Assembly (NCBI RefSeq): GCF_014699005.1 | Contig: NZ_JACWZY010000002.1 | Coordinates: forward strand, 186,001 to 250,000 | DNA: 64,000 nucleotides | Direction of reading: 5' to 3' | Source: Spirosoma profusum | GTDB lineage: Bacteria > Bacteroidota > Bacteroidia > Cytophagales > Spirosomataceae | Shown here: positions 1 to 8,035 of the stretch, piece by piece | Position numbering within the stretch: the stretch's first letter is position 1 | Layout of the letters: every line of letters starts with the position of its first letter | Translations under genes and position numbers: made by a program | The notes under the pieces: model-generated | Seen by the model: the letters and a program-made list of their open reading frames with translations, nothing else | What the model was told of the DNA's origin: nothing | Databases searched by the model: none

Positions 1-91
1 AGTCGATTGGCTTTGGACGGTAGTACTCAACCAGTACGTAGGCCGTAATCGTAGTAAGCAGAATCAGGATATATTTATTGGGCTTGGGCAA
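1..91 (-). CDS. DUF4350-type protein, N-terminal fragment (cut by window edge)
   Basis: Reading the minus strand from a TTG at 89-91 gives an open frame that runs off the left edge. It starts with a short basic stretch and then a hydrophobic segment (PKPNKYILILLTTITAYVL), followed by VEYYRPKPIDW. That N-terminus is typical of the DUF4350 proteins that follow DUF4129 proteins in Bacteroidota MoxR/DUF58 clusters. The gap to the upstream DUF4129 gene is 14 bases, so the two are probably co-transcribed. No ATG lies in frame, so the TTG start is the best available but uncertain. Only about 30 residues are visible; the family call rests on this and on position. Confidence 0.5.
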   Translation of the reverse strand, partial: MPKPNKYILILLTTITAYVLVEYYRPKPID

Positions 92-105
92 CGTAGCAGG
101 TCAGT

Positions 106-885
106 TTACAGCGTGGATTTTACAAATTTCGATTTCGACGACAGATTAAACTGTCCGAATTGCGCCTGAATAGCGTTGAACCGGATTTCATCGACCGGAA
201 AATCGCCATACCAGACAAATTCAAATTGCCGGGTAAGCTGTTCAAAATCAGCCTGTAATGGTACGTTAGCTAATTCCGCAACGTATTGCCGATTGGTTTT
301 GTCAGGTTTGTAGATGATTGCGCCAGCGTCGGTCAATCGTTTGAGCGTTTGCAGATAAAGCAAACGTATCGCCAGACGAAAATTTTTGGCCGAAACGGCT
401 TCTTCGATGGCCGTCTTGAAATCGATTTCGTGAATATTTTCGGACAGATTTTCGTAATCTAAATCGCCCGATTGCGCCTTTTTGGGGAATAAAAAACCTA
501 GAACTTCTGCTTTCATCAGTAAGTAAATGGCCAGACCTGCAATAGCCGCCAGAAACACGTACTGCCAGAAATTCTGGTAAGCCTTACTATTCAGAAACTC
601 ATAGATTTTACGAACAATCCAGGTAAAGAAACGAGCCAGTGGGTTTTCGGGCGGTGGCGCGTCAGTTCCGTACTGATAGTCGCGATCAGTTTGCAGATCG
701 CGGAGTTGTTCGGAATCGGGGTAGCGCACACGTAACAGCGCACGGTCGTCACGAGCGGAGTTGATTGAGGAAGACGTCGGCTTCTGCTGACCGACTGCTT
801 CCGGAACTCCTGAAAGGGTGAGTGCAAGCCAGAACAGCCAGAAAAACAGGCATATACGCAACTGTTTAAACGGTCGAAATGGCAT
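106..885 (-). CDS. DUF4129 domain membrane protein
   Basis: The protein has about 259 residues when started at the ATG at 883-885. This start gives a clean signal peptide (FKQLRICLFFWLFWLALTLS) and avoids a 59-base overlap with the upstream gene that the longest frame would need. A second membrane helix lies near residues 105-125 (FWQYVFLAAIAGLAIYLLM). The C-terminal half matches DUF4129 (LAIRLLYLQTLKRL, then FEFVWYGDFPVDE). The domain is found beside MoxR ATPases, DUF58 and DUF4350 proteins; its biochemical role is unknown. It sits third in a minus-strand run of SpoIIM, a membrane protein, this gene and the DUF4350 protein. Confidence 0.75.
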   Translation of the reverse strand: MPFRPFKQLRICLFFWLFWLALTLSGVPEAVGQQKPTSSSINSARDDRALLRVRYPDSEQLRDLQTDRDYQYGTDAPPPENPLARFFTWIVRKIYEFLNSKAYQNFWQYVFLAAIAGLAIYLLMKAEVLGFLFPKKAQSGDLDYENLSENIHEIDFKTAIEEAVSAKNFRLAIRLLYLQTLKRLTDAGAIIYKPDKTNRQYVAELANVPLQADFEQLTRQFEFVWYGDFPVDEIRFNAIQAQFGQFNLSSKSKFVKSTL

Positions 886-928
886 TCGTAACGTACTATG
901 TATCAAAGTCGAAACATTCAATCGTAAA

Positions 929-1849
929 TCAATATTCACCTTCATCCGTTGCGCGGGGTTGGGATGGCGTAGTGCCAATGCTATCAATGGACGAAATCAG
1001 GCCACGACCTTCCTGCCGCTCGACAAGGTTTGTGTACTGAAAACCAAGGGCAACATAAATCAGAACACGCAGTAACGTACTGCCTACCGTGCTGACTACG
1101 CTACCCAGTATCAGAAAAATACTCCCACCTGCGGGCAGCAGTTTCATTCCAATGAGGAAGCCAATGATGCCCGCGGGCATGGTAAACAGTAGACCAATAA
1201 CGCCCGAAATAATGCCCATTACGAAGAGCAGCCCGAAAGTCGACCACCATTTATCCCGAATCAACGCAAAACAGCGATTCCAGGTTTGACCAAAATCGGT
1301 GCCTTCAAACGACGTAACAACCAATGCCAGCGATAGCACAATAGCGACATAAATTCCCGGAATGATCAAAAACAACGTAGCGACCCCCGCAATAATTGAA
1401 CTCAGGATACCGATAACGATGGCCCGGCCAATAACCGGCTGCACTTCCTCCCATACTTCCGCCACCGAAATATCAACGGTTCCGCCAAGTGGCTGTGGGG
1501 CTTCAGGACTAGTTTTTCGCGCGTAGATTTTCATGTGCGCGTAAGTAACCAGGCTCACGGCCAGTATAGCCAGCGCACTGAATAGGATGGTTAAGCCAAA
1601 GGCAGGTGAGAAAATAGTCTGAAAAGCACGAAAAACGTTCGTCGGATCGTCAGAATCTCCATCCTGCGTCATTTTACCCAACGAGAAAATATTCGACTGC
1701 ATCACGCCCGAGGCAATACCGGCGATGAGCGCTACAGGCCCAACAATGTAGAGCAGACAAAGGGCCAGACTCTTGAAATTCTGGGAGACGTACTGAAACG
1801 TTACGTTGATTTTGTCACCAAAATCACGCTGCTGAAATAATTGAATCAT
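929..1849 (-). CDS. Multi-pass membrane protein of the SpoIIM/DUF4129 cluster
   Basis: This 306-residue protein has a soluble start (MIQLFQQRDFGDKINVTFQY) and then about six hydrophobic segments, including ALCLLYIVGPVALIAGIASG and LIIPGIYVAIVLSLALVVTS. The layout resembles the membrane domain seen with glycerophosphodiester phosphodiesterases and other uncharacterised integral membrane proteins, but I cannot assign a function. The ATG overlaps the stop of the upstream SpoIIM gene in an ATGA arrangement (1846-1849), which implies translational coupling. The acidic C-terminal tail (RATDEGEY) is unusual for the inner part of the protein. Related clusters in other Bacteroidota encode such a protein at the same position. 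Confidence 0.6.
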   Translation of the reverse strand: MIQLFQQRDFGDKINVTFQYVSQNFKSLALCLLYIVGPVALIAGIASGVMQSNIFSLGKMTQDGDSDDPTNVFRAFQTIFSPAFGLTILFSALAILAVSLVTYAHMKIYARKTSPEAPQPLGGTVDISVAEVWEEVQPVIGRAIVIGILSSIIAGVATLFLIIPGIYVAIVLSLALVVTSFEGTDFGQTWNRCFALIRDKWWSTFGLLFVMGIISGVIGLLFTMPAGIIGFLIGMKLLPAGGSIFLILGSVVSTVGSTLLRVLIYVALGFQYTNLVERQEGRGLISSIDSIGTTPSQPRATDEGEY

Positions 1850-2805
1850 GAGGTTAGTTTACGGTTTAGTTGAATGGGGTAGAAAATAAAATACCAGCCA
1901 ATAAAAGCGGCTGAAATCAGGATAATGCTGGCACTGACAACGGGCGGCAACGTCAGTCGGGTAATGAAACTTTCCAGAAAACCAGCTGTAATAAAAATTG
2001 GCACCAGCCCAATTGAAATCTTAAGACCTTGCTTGACACCCCGTTTGAACGATTCCAATCGTGAAAACGTCCCCGGAAACAGCAGACTATTGCCTACCGT
2101 AAGGCCCGCGCAGCCTGCAATCACAATGGCCGAAATCTCGAGCGTGCCGTGAATCCAGATTTTCAGGATGGATTCGAGCAGTAAGCCACGTTCGTAAAAA
2201 AAGTACTGAAAGGAGCCCAACATCACGCCATTGTAAAAGAGCATGGCGATGGTACCAATGGAAGCAAGCAGGCCAAAAACAAACGTTCGAAACGCCACAA
2301 AAATATTGTTGAGGGTTATCTGGACAAACATCGACGACTGATCACGGCTGTTGTAGACGCCCAGCGGATCACCTTTTTTGATGTTTTCGAGCGTCATATT
2401 TACGTATTCATCGCCCAGAATCAGGCGAACGAACGTAGCATCGTGTGCAGCCGATAAAGCCCCTAACAGGCAGGCAACCACGAAGATAATAAACGACAGG
2501 GCCAGTAACGGATGCGATTTTTTGAACAAAAGCGGCAGTTCGTATTTCCAGAACGTAACAAAACGACCCCGTTCTTCTCGTTGGTTCTGCATTAGGCCCC
2601 GGTGCGCCTGTGCGGTCAGGCCGTTGAGGTAGCGTGTTACGTTCGACTCCGGGTAGAATGTTCGGGCATAGGAAAGATCGTCGGTAAGGTCGACAAAACG
2701 GTCGGTCAGGTCGTCGGGATCGGGTTTGTCTCCCCGATTAGCCAGTACGTCCTCAATGGCTTTCCATTTATCGGTATTCCGTTTGACGAAAAGAGCTTCG
2801 CGCAT
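1846..2805 (-). CDS. Stage II sporulation protein M (SpoIIM) family membrane protein
   Basis: The ATG at 2803-2805 (MREALFVKRNTDKW) gives 319 residues and matches the usual start of the family; a longer frame back to 2913 adds a doubtful leader. An N-terminal soluble helical region with DDLSYARTFYPESNVTRYLN is followed by several membrane segments, including LLALSFIIFVVACLLGAL. The motif region near IWIHGTLEISAIVIAG is typical of SpoIIM-like proteins. In sporulating Firmicutes SpoIIM acts in engulfment. In non-sporulating Bacteroidota the homologues occur with RDD, MoxR and DUF58 genes and their role is not known. It leads the minus-strand cluster and overlaps the next gene by four bases. Confidence 0.8.
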   Translation of the reverse strand: MREALFVKRNTDKWKAIEDVLANRGDKPDPDDLTDRFVDLTDDLSYARTFYPESNVTRYLNGLTAQAHRGLMQNQREERGRFVTFWKYELPLLFKKSHPLLALSFIIFVVACLLGALSAAHDATFVRLILGDEYVNMTLENIKKGDPLGVYNSRDQSSMFVQITLNNIFVAFRTFVFGLLASIGTIAMLFYNGVMLGSFQYFFYERGLLLESILKIWIHGTLEISAIVIAGCAGLTVGNSLLFPGTFSRLESFKRGVKQGLKISIGLVPIFITAGFLESFITRLTLPPVVSASIILISAAFIGWYFIFYPIQLNRKLTS

Positions 2806-3166
2806 AAGTAATTGGTAAATGTAGCGAAGTGTCAAATTAGCGAAGTTCAGCCATGCGACCAAGTTGCCCGACATTTTTACGAAAAGTTTTGCCAAAACAG
2901 CCATTTTTGTCATTCTGACGAAGAAGCTGTTTAAACTTTCGAGAAAACATCATAAATGAGTGCTTTTGTCATGCTGAGGAACGAAGCAACTTGAGGCATC
3001 CAGACTTGGAAGTGATGATACGTTAAGATGCCGCTTCGGCGGTCCGATTCGTGCCTCAGCATGACAAAAACGTTCATTGTTAGATTTTTCCGTGAGATAA
3101 CCTGCTCCACCAGAAACAACGTAACACGTACTGAACACGCCAACTATTTTTTGACTTACGAATTTC
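2806..3166. other. Divergent intergenic region carrying a palindromic repeat
   Basis: This 361-base gap separates the divergent SpoIIM cluster and RDD gene. I see no plausible gene: the open frames here translate repeat sequence. Its main content is the palindromic element at 2964-3070. The near side of the RDD gene has an AT-rich stretch (ctattttttgac, about 3145) that may hold its promoter. Confidence 0.6.
2964..3070 (+). repeat. Palindromic intergenic repeat, family A (copy 1)
   Basis: Outer arms TTTTGTCATGCTGAGG and CCTCAGCATGACAAAAA are inverted copies of each other. The arms continue inward with one mismatch (ACGAA against TTCGT). The interior contains CTTGGAAGTGATGATACGTT followed by AAGATGC. 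Copy 2 at 60345-60435 has the same arms and, on the opposite strand, the same interior. The conserved interior shows this is a repeated element and not just two similar terminators. Confidence 0.85.
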
Positions 3167-3862
3167 ATGGCTATTGCTATCCGCACATCGCAGAACGTAC
3201 TACTCGAATACGAACCGGCCAGTATTGGCGAACGTATTCTGGCGATGATGATTGATTATCTGGTGTTTTTTGGCTGGTTTATATTGACCATTGCCTTACC
3301 GTCGGCGTTTAGTATCAATCCGGGTACGTTCTACATCGTTTTGATTTTTTTGCCCATTCTTTTCTACCACCTGCTTTGTGAGTGGATGCTCAACGGGCGA
3401 AGTTTAGGTAAACTGGCGATAGGCATTCGCGTCGTGATGCTCGATGGTTCTCCGCCTACACTAGGTGCTTATCTGATTCGATGGATGTTACGTCTTATTG
3501 AGTCTGTAAGTTTTGTGGGCGGCCTGGTTCCAATTATTACGGTAGCCATCAATGGAAAAGGCCAGCGGTTGGGTGATATTGCCGCTGGAACAACGGTTGT
3601 ACGGCTCAAACCTGCCGTTTCGCTCAACGACGTACTGATGCCCGCAATGCCCGACAACTACGTAGTACAGTTTCCTGATGTCCGGCTATTGAGTGACCGC
3701 GACATTAGCATCATACGTAGCGTGCTACGTCAGGGTGACGAGAACGTACTGATGCGAACAACCACAAAAATTAAAGAAGTAACCGGCATCCACAGTACCC
3801 TGTCGAATCGCGCGTTTCTGGAAACGGTTATCAGTGATTATCAGTTTATATCGTTACAGTAA
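3167..3862 (+). CDS. RDD family membrane protein
   Basis: The protein has 231 residues. It begins with a soluble stretch (RTSQNVLLEYEPASIGERIL), then a hydrophobic helix with the family's arginine and aspartate pattern (ILAMMIDYLVFFGWFILTIA), a second helix (YIVLIFLPILFYHLLCEWML), and the conserved GRSLGKLAIGIRVVMLDG. A C-terminal extension of about 85 residues is soluble. RDD proteins are small integral membrane proteins, some implicated in ion transport; this one has no assigned substrate. It is divergent from the SpoIIM cluster, a pairing seen repeatedly in Bacteroidota. Its stop codon (3860-3862) touches an inverted repeat that probably ends transcription. Confidence 0.85.
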   Translation: MAIAIRTSQNVLLEYEPASIGERILAMMIDYLVFFGWFILTIALPSAFSINPGTFYIVLIFLPILFYHLLCEWMLNGRSLGKLAIGIRVVMLDGSPPTLGAYLIRWMLRLIESVSFVGGLVPIITVAINGKGQRLGDIAAGTTVVRLKPAVSLNDVLMPAMPDNYVVQFPDVRLLSDRDISIIRSVLRQGDENVLMRTTTKIKEVTGIHSTLSNRAFLETVISDYQFISLQ

Positions 3863-3932
3863 AGGCTGGACCAAGCTCTGTTTGGTCCATTTAATTGATT
3901 ATTAAGTGCCAAACAGAGCTTGGCCCAGCCTT
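3862..3932. repeat. Inverted repeat, likely terminator after the RDD gene
   Basis: Two 24-base arms (3862-3885 and 3909-3932) are inverted with one GU-compatible mismatch; the 5' arm begins AAGGCTGGACCAAGCTC. The AT-rich loop is 23 bases. It begins at the RDD stop codon and ends 3 bases before the ATG of the next gene, so it probably both ends the RDD transcript and sits in the leader of the amidohydrolase. Confidence 0.75.
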
Positions 3933-3935
3933 ATC

Positions 3936-5135
3936 ATGCTTGATTCCATTAAATCGCTTGCCCGCCAGTATGCAGCAGATCTCGTTCAGACGCGCCGACA
4001 CCTGCACATGCATCCTGAATTGTCGTTTCAGGAACGTAACACGGCCCGCTACGTTGCCGACCAGCTCAAAGCCATCGGCATTACGCCCCAGGAAGGCGTG
4101 GCCGATACAGGACTGGTTGCCATCATCGAAGGACGTACTGGCAATGCTACGTCGACTCCTTCACGGGTCGTGGCTCTTCGGGCAGATATGGACGCGCTGC
4201 CCATCCACGAAGCTAACGACGTATCATACAAATCGACCGTCGATGGAGTCATGCATGCTTGTGGGCACGACGTACATACCGCCAGCCTGTTGGGCGTAGC
4301 GCGCATCCTGCACGTATTACGCGACCAATTCGATGGAACCGTGAAACTGGTGTTTCAGCCGGGCGAAGAGAAAGCGCCGGGCGGGGCTTCGCTCATGATT
4401 AAAGAAGGCGTTCTGGAGAATCCGGCTCCGGTGAGTATGATTGGTCAGCACGTAGCACCGAATATTCCAGTCGGTAAAATCGGTTTTCGCGAAGGGATGT
4501 ACATGGCTAGTACTGATGAGTTGTACCTCACGGTACGTGGTAAAGGTGGTCATGCTGCCATGCCCGACAACCTGGTTGACCCGGTTCTGATTGCTTCGCA
4601 CATCATCGTAGCGCTGCAACAGGTAATCAGCCGAAATCGCCCACCTGCTAGCCCGTCGGTGCTATCGTTTGGGCGGTTTATTGCCGATGGTGTTACGAAC
4701 GTAATACCGAACGAAGTTACCATTCAGGGTACGTTCCGGTGTATGAATGAAGAGTGGCGGGCCGAAGGCAAACGACGTATGGTGAAACTGGCCGAAGGCA
4801 TTGCCGAAGCGATGGGCGGCTCCTGCGAATTCGAGATTGTGCACGGCTACCCCTACCTCAAAAATCACCCCGAACTGACCCGCCGGGTACGTTCCCAAGC
4901 CGTGGAATATATGGGCGCTGAGAACGTAGTGGATCTCGATCTCTGGATGGCGGGCGAAGATTTTGCATTTTACTCGCAGGTAGTCGATTCCTGCTTTTAC
5001 CGGCTTGGCACACGTAACGAAGAACGCGGTATCATTTCTGGCGTTCACACCCCTACTTTCGACATCGATGAATCGGCGCTGGAAACCGGTGCGGGTTTAA
5101 TGAGCTGGCTGGCGGTGCAGGAGCTTAATGTATAG
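3936..5135 (+). CDS. M20 family amidohydrolase (hippurate / IAA-amino-acid hydrolase type)
   Basis: The ATG at 3936 (MLDSIKSLARQYAADLVQTR) gives 399 residues, the normal length; an in-frame ATG at 3906 lies inside the upstream inverted repeat and is less likely. Metal-ligand motifs of the M20D group are present: RRHLHMHPELS near residue 20, ALRADMDALPIHE, HACGHDVHT near residue 105, and GEEKAPGGA. WMAGEDFAFY near the C-terminus supplies the last motif. The family removes acyl groups from amino acids using a two-metal centre in the cytoplasm; no signal peptide is seen. The true substrate cannot be told from sequence. It stands alone, followed by a gap holding TAGTCG-type repeats. Confidence 0.9.
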   Translation: MLDSIKSLARQYAADLVQTRRHLHMHPELSFQERNTARYVADQLKAIGITPQEGVADTGLVAIIEGRTGNATSTPSRVVALRADMDALPIHEANDVSYKSTVDGVMHACGHDVHTASLLGVARILHVLRDQFDGTVKLVFQPGEEKAPGGASLMIKEGVLENPAPVSMIGQHVAPNIPVGKIGFREGMYMASTDELYLTVRGKGGHAAMPDNLVDPVLIASHIIVALQQVISRNRPPASPSVLSFGRFIADGVTNVIPNEVTIQGTFRCMNEEWRAEGKRRMVKLAEGIAEAMGGSCEFEIVHGYPYLKNHPELTRRVRSQAVEYMGAENVVDLDLWMAGEDFAFYSQVVDSCFYRLGTRNEERGIISGVHTPTFDIDESALETGAGLMSWLAVQELNV

Positions 5136-5142
5136 AGATTAG

Positions 5143-5259
5143 TCGCTAGTTGTCAGCCGTTAGTTATAGTCAGGAGTGGTCAGGAACCGTTTCTCAAATC
5201 TTGAACGCATCGGGTTCTACTCCTGATAACTAACGACTGACGCCTAGCGACTATACTTG
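5143..5259. repeat. TAGTCG-type quasi-palindrome (family C)
   Basis: The gap contains TAGTCGCTAGTTGTCAG near its left end and the inverse CTGACGCCTAGCGACTA near its right end, with TCAGGAGT and ACTCCTGA nested inside. The same TAGTC/GTTAG vocabulary recurs at 6028-6110, 36654-36720 and 36972-37045. Confidence 0.6.
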
Positions 5260-5329
5260 ACATAGTTCTAAATAGAGCCATTTCGCGAAACTGTATCCTC
5301 AAATAGCACAATCCATTCCTTGATTTTTA

Positions 5330-5337
5330 TACATTTG
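5330..5337 (+). promoter_or_regulatory. Promoter -7 element (TACATTTG) for the GMC operon
   Basis: TACATTTG fits the Bacteroidota TAnnTTTG -7 consensus exactly and lies 47 bases before the ATG at 5385. No convincing -33 TTTG element is seen at the usual distance. Confidence 0.5.
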
Positions 5338-5384
5338 TAATTACTTACATCGTTCTATTAGAAAGCTTATTTTCTCGAAAACCT

Positions 5385-6023
5385 ATGAATAGAAGAGACG
5401 CCCTCATGCGGGTGGCTGCACTAGCTGGCGCAACCATTACGTTGCCCGCATTAGCCGATACGCTCGAGGCCTCGGCCACCCGACGCGCCCTCACCGGCAA
5501 ACCGGTTTTTTTAACGCCCGACCAGGATGCAACCGTTGCTGAACTGGCCGAAACCATTATCCCGACAACCAAAACACCGGGAGCCAAAGCCGCCAAGGTG
5601 AATGAAATTATCGACGTTATTCTGAAAGACTGCTATAAACCCGACGATCAGCAACGGTTCGTTGAAGGACTGGCGCAAACCAATAAGTGGAGTCAGGATG
5701 CCTACGGGAAAGCGTTTGTCCAGCTCGATCCGACGCAACGTATCGAAATCGTGAAGAAGCTCGAAGCGGAGGATAAGGAGCTAAAAGCGAAGATGAAATC
5801 GGCCAAAGACGTAGCTAAAGTGTCGAATTCACAAGCTGACTTACAAATGCCCGACGCTAAAAAGGTCTACACGCCGTTTTATTCCATCCTGAAAGACCTG
5901 ACGCTCACAGGCTACTTTACGTCTGAAATCGGAGCCACGCAGGCACTCGAATACGTAGCAGTTCCGGGCCGATACGATGGCTGTGTGCCGCTCAAACCCG
6001 GCCAGAAAGCGTGGGCAATTTAA
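5385..6023 (+). CDS. Gluconate 2-dehydrogenase subunit 3 family protein
   Basis: The 212-residue protein opens with MNRRDALMRVAALAGATITL, a twin-arginine-like export signal, then the small-subunit domain (VFLTPDQDATVAELAETIIP). In the family this small subunit accompanies a GMC-type flavoprotein and helps its export or stability in membrane-linked sugar or polyol oxidation. The GMC oxidoreductase follows 92 bases downstream on the same strand, which supports the pairing. The C-terminal CVPLKPGQKAWAI resembles the end of Bacteroidota homologues. No cytochrome subunit is present nearby, so the electron acceptor is unclear. Confidence 0.85.
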   Translation: MNRRDALMRVAALAGATITLPALADTLEASATRRALTGKPVFLTPDQDATVAELAETIIPTTKTPGAKAAKVNEIIDVILKDCYKPDDQQRFVEGLAQTNKWSQDAYGKAFVQLDPTQRIEIVKKLEAEDKELKAKMKSAKDVAKVSNSQADLQMPDAKKVYTPFYSILKDLTLTGYFTSEIGATQALEYVAVPGRYDGCVPLKPGQKAWAI

Positions 6024-6027
6024 AAAA

Positions 6028-6110
6028 CAGTTGTTAGTTGCCAGTCAATAGCTGCCAGTGTATGGTATTAAGCTACTGACTATTGACTAACTACTATCGA
6101 CTCTCTACTA
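6028..6110. repeat. TAGTC-type quasi-palindrome (family C) between the GMC operon genes
   Basis: The stretch contains GTTAGTTGCCAGTCAATAG and the inverse CTGACTATTGACTAAC (6075-6092), with shorter TAGT/ACTA words around. It is an imperfect stem of the same type as the elements near 5.2, 36.7 and 37.0 kb. It may reduce read-through between the two oxidoreductase subunits. Confidence 0.55.
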
Positions 6111-6115
6111 ACAGA

Positions 6116-7840
6116 ATGAATCTCAATATAGACGCACAAAAAGAAATGACCTACGACGCGATTGTCGTCGGGTCAGGCATTTCGGGTGGCTGGGCCGCTA
6201 AAGAATTAACCCGGCTGGGCCTAAAAGTAATTATGCTGGAGCGTGGTCGTGATGTAAAACACATCGAAGGCTACCCAACAGCCACAAACAACCCCTGGGA
6301 TTTCCCGCATCGGGGCCGGATTACGACCATGGCCGCCGAAGAATACTGGGCCAACATGCGTACCGGATACACGGCCAATGAAGAATGGCGGCACTTTTTC
6401 GAGAACGATAAAGAAAATCCTTACCTCGAAAAACCAAATCGTAAAGTAGACTGGATTCGGGGATACCACGTTGGTGGACGTTCGCTGATGTGGGGCCGTC
6501 AGAGCTACCGTTGGAATAAGGAAGATTTCATGGCCAATGGTAAAGAAGGTATTGGCGTCGACTGGCCGATACGTTACGAAGACCTGGCTCCGTGGTATAC
6601 ACACGTAGAGACGTTTGTGGGCGTTTCGGGAAACAAAGACGGTATCGACGTATTGCCCGATGGTAACTTCTTACCACCGATGCAGCTTAACTGCCTGGAG
6701 CGGGAAGCCAAGAAACGTATCGAAAAGGCATTTCCAAAACGGCTCGTCACCATCGGACGTACCGCACACCTGACGCAGCCGAAACAACTCCACTACGACC
6801 TCGGACGGGCGGCCTGTCAGTTCCGGAATCAGTGTATGCGGGGTTGCCCATACGGCGCTTATTTTAGTACGCAATCTGCTACGTTGCCTGCCGCCATGAA
6901 AACGGGCCGCCTGACGCTACGTCCTGACTCGATTGTGTCGGAAGTGATTTACGATGAGAAAAAAGGTAAAGCAACGGGCGTTCGGGTTATTGATCAGAAT
7001 ACGAAAGAAGTTCGCGAGTATTTTGCCCGGCTTATCTTCCTGAATGCGTCGGCTTTTGCCAGTACGTCGATTCTGATGAACTCGAAGTCGCACCGTTTCC
7101 CGAATGGAATGGGTAATGATTCGGACCAATTGGGACGTAACATCATGGACCACCATTTGGCGGCTGGTGCTGCCGGATCGTTCGAAGGCATGGAAGACCA
7201 GTATTACTACGGCCGTCGGGCCAATGGCGTTTACATTCCTCGCTACCGCAACTGGAATGGCGATAAGCGCGACTACGTTCGCGGCTTTGGGTATCAGGGG
7301 GGCGCTGGTCGTGGCGGCTGGAACCGAGGTAACGGTATGGCTGGTTTCGGTGCTGAGTTTAAAGAGAGTCTCACTACACCCGGCCCGTGGACGATGAGTC
7401 TGGGTGGTTTTGGTGAAATGATTGCCGACCCGAACAATCGCATGACGCTTTCGCCCGATCAGAAAGACAAATGGGGCTTACCCGTGATTGTATTCGACGC
7501 GGCTTACGGCGAAAACGAGAAGAAAATGCGTATGGATATGATGAACGATGCCGCTGAAATGCTCGAAGCCGCTGGTTTCAAGAACGTAACGGCCTATAAC
7601 GATACGAGCAAGAATCCGGGTATCGGTATTCACGAAATGGGAACTGCCCGCATGGGCCGCGATCCTAAAACGTCGGTGCTGAACTCACATAACCAGCTTC
7701 ATACAGTGAAGAACGTATTCAATACGGACGGCGCTTGTATGGCATCGGCTTCCTGCGTGAATCCGTCGCTGACGTACATGGCTCTCACGGCGCGCGCTGC
7801 CGATTTTGCTGTGAAAGAAATGAAAAAAGGAAATTTGTAA
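6116..7840 (+). CDS. GMC family oxidoreductase (glucose/gluconate dehydrogenase-like flavoprotein)
   Basis: Starting at the ATG at 6116 gives 574 residues; an upstream TTG at 6083 lies in repeat sequence and is less likely. The FAD dinucleotide motif is AIVVGSGISGGWAAKEL near residue 15, with the adenine-ribose acid LERG after it. A cysteine-rich insert (CQFRNQCMRGCPYGAYF) is typical of gluconate-dehydrogenase-like GMC proteins. The C-terminal GIHEMGTARMG and CVNPSLTYMALTARA are GMC hallmarks; the histidine and asparagine expected at the active site are present. It probably oxidises a sugar or polyol with the preceding small subunit. It has no signal of its own and may be exported with that partner. 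Confidence 0.88.
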   Translation: MNLNIDAQKEMTYDAIVVGSGISGGWAAKELTRLGLKVIMLERGRDVKHIEGYPTATNNPWDFPHRGRITTMAAEEYWANMRTGYTANEEWRHFFENDKENPYLEKPNRKVDWIRGYHVGGRSLMWGRQSYRWNKEDFMANGKEGIGVDWPIRYEDLAPWYTHVETFVGVSGNKDGIDVLPDGNFLPPMQLNCLEREAKKRIEKAFPKRLVTIGRTAHLTQPKQLHYDLGRAACQFRNQCMRGCPYGAYFSTQSATLPAAMKTGRLTLRPDSIVSEVIYDEKKGKATGVRVIDQNTKEVREYFARLIFLNASAFASTSILMNSKSHRFPNGMGNDSDQLGRNIMDHHLAAGAAGSFEGMEDQYYYGRRANGVYIPRYRNWNGDKRDYVRGFGYQGGAGRGGWNRGNGMAGFGAEFKESLTTPGPWTMSLGGFGEMIADPNNRMTLSPDQKDKWGLPVIVFDAAYGENEKKMRMDMMNDAAEMLEAAGFKNVTAYNDTSKNPGIGIHEMGTARMGRDPKTSVLNSHNQLHTVKNVFNTDGACMASASCVNPSLTYMALTARAADFAVKEMKKGNL

Positions 7841-7859
7841 TTGTTCCTGCTACGTCTTC

Positions 7860-7893
7860 AAAAAGCCCGTAAACGCGTGTTTACGGGCTTTTT
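7860..7893 (+). terminator. Rho-independent terminator after the GMC gene
   Basis: A 15-base perfect stem (AAAAAGCCCGTAAAC and its inverse) closes a GCGT loop and ends in a T run. It starts 20 bases after the GMC stop codon. Confidence 0.92.
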
Positions 7894-8035
7894 GTTTATT
7901 TATTAGTCAATGTACGTTCAACAAAGTGCAGTATAAAAGATCAAAATTTTTAATTTCTTTTAAACAACTTTCAATTAGTCGAGTTCTACTATAGAATATC
8001 AAGCAATTGAAACATAATAATTTGCTCAACTAAAA

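Noticed and set aside
2931..3186. Small frames between SpoIIM and RDD genes
   Set aside because: They translate the family A repeat in several frames and resemble no protein.
3906..3935. ATG at 3906 as start of the amidohydrolase
   Set aside because: It lies within the arm of an inverted repeat; the ATG at 3936 fits the family start.
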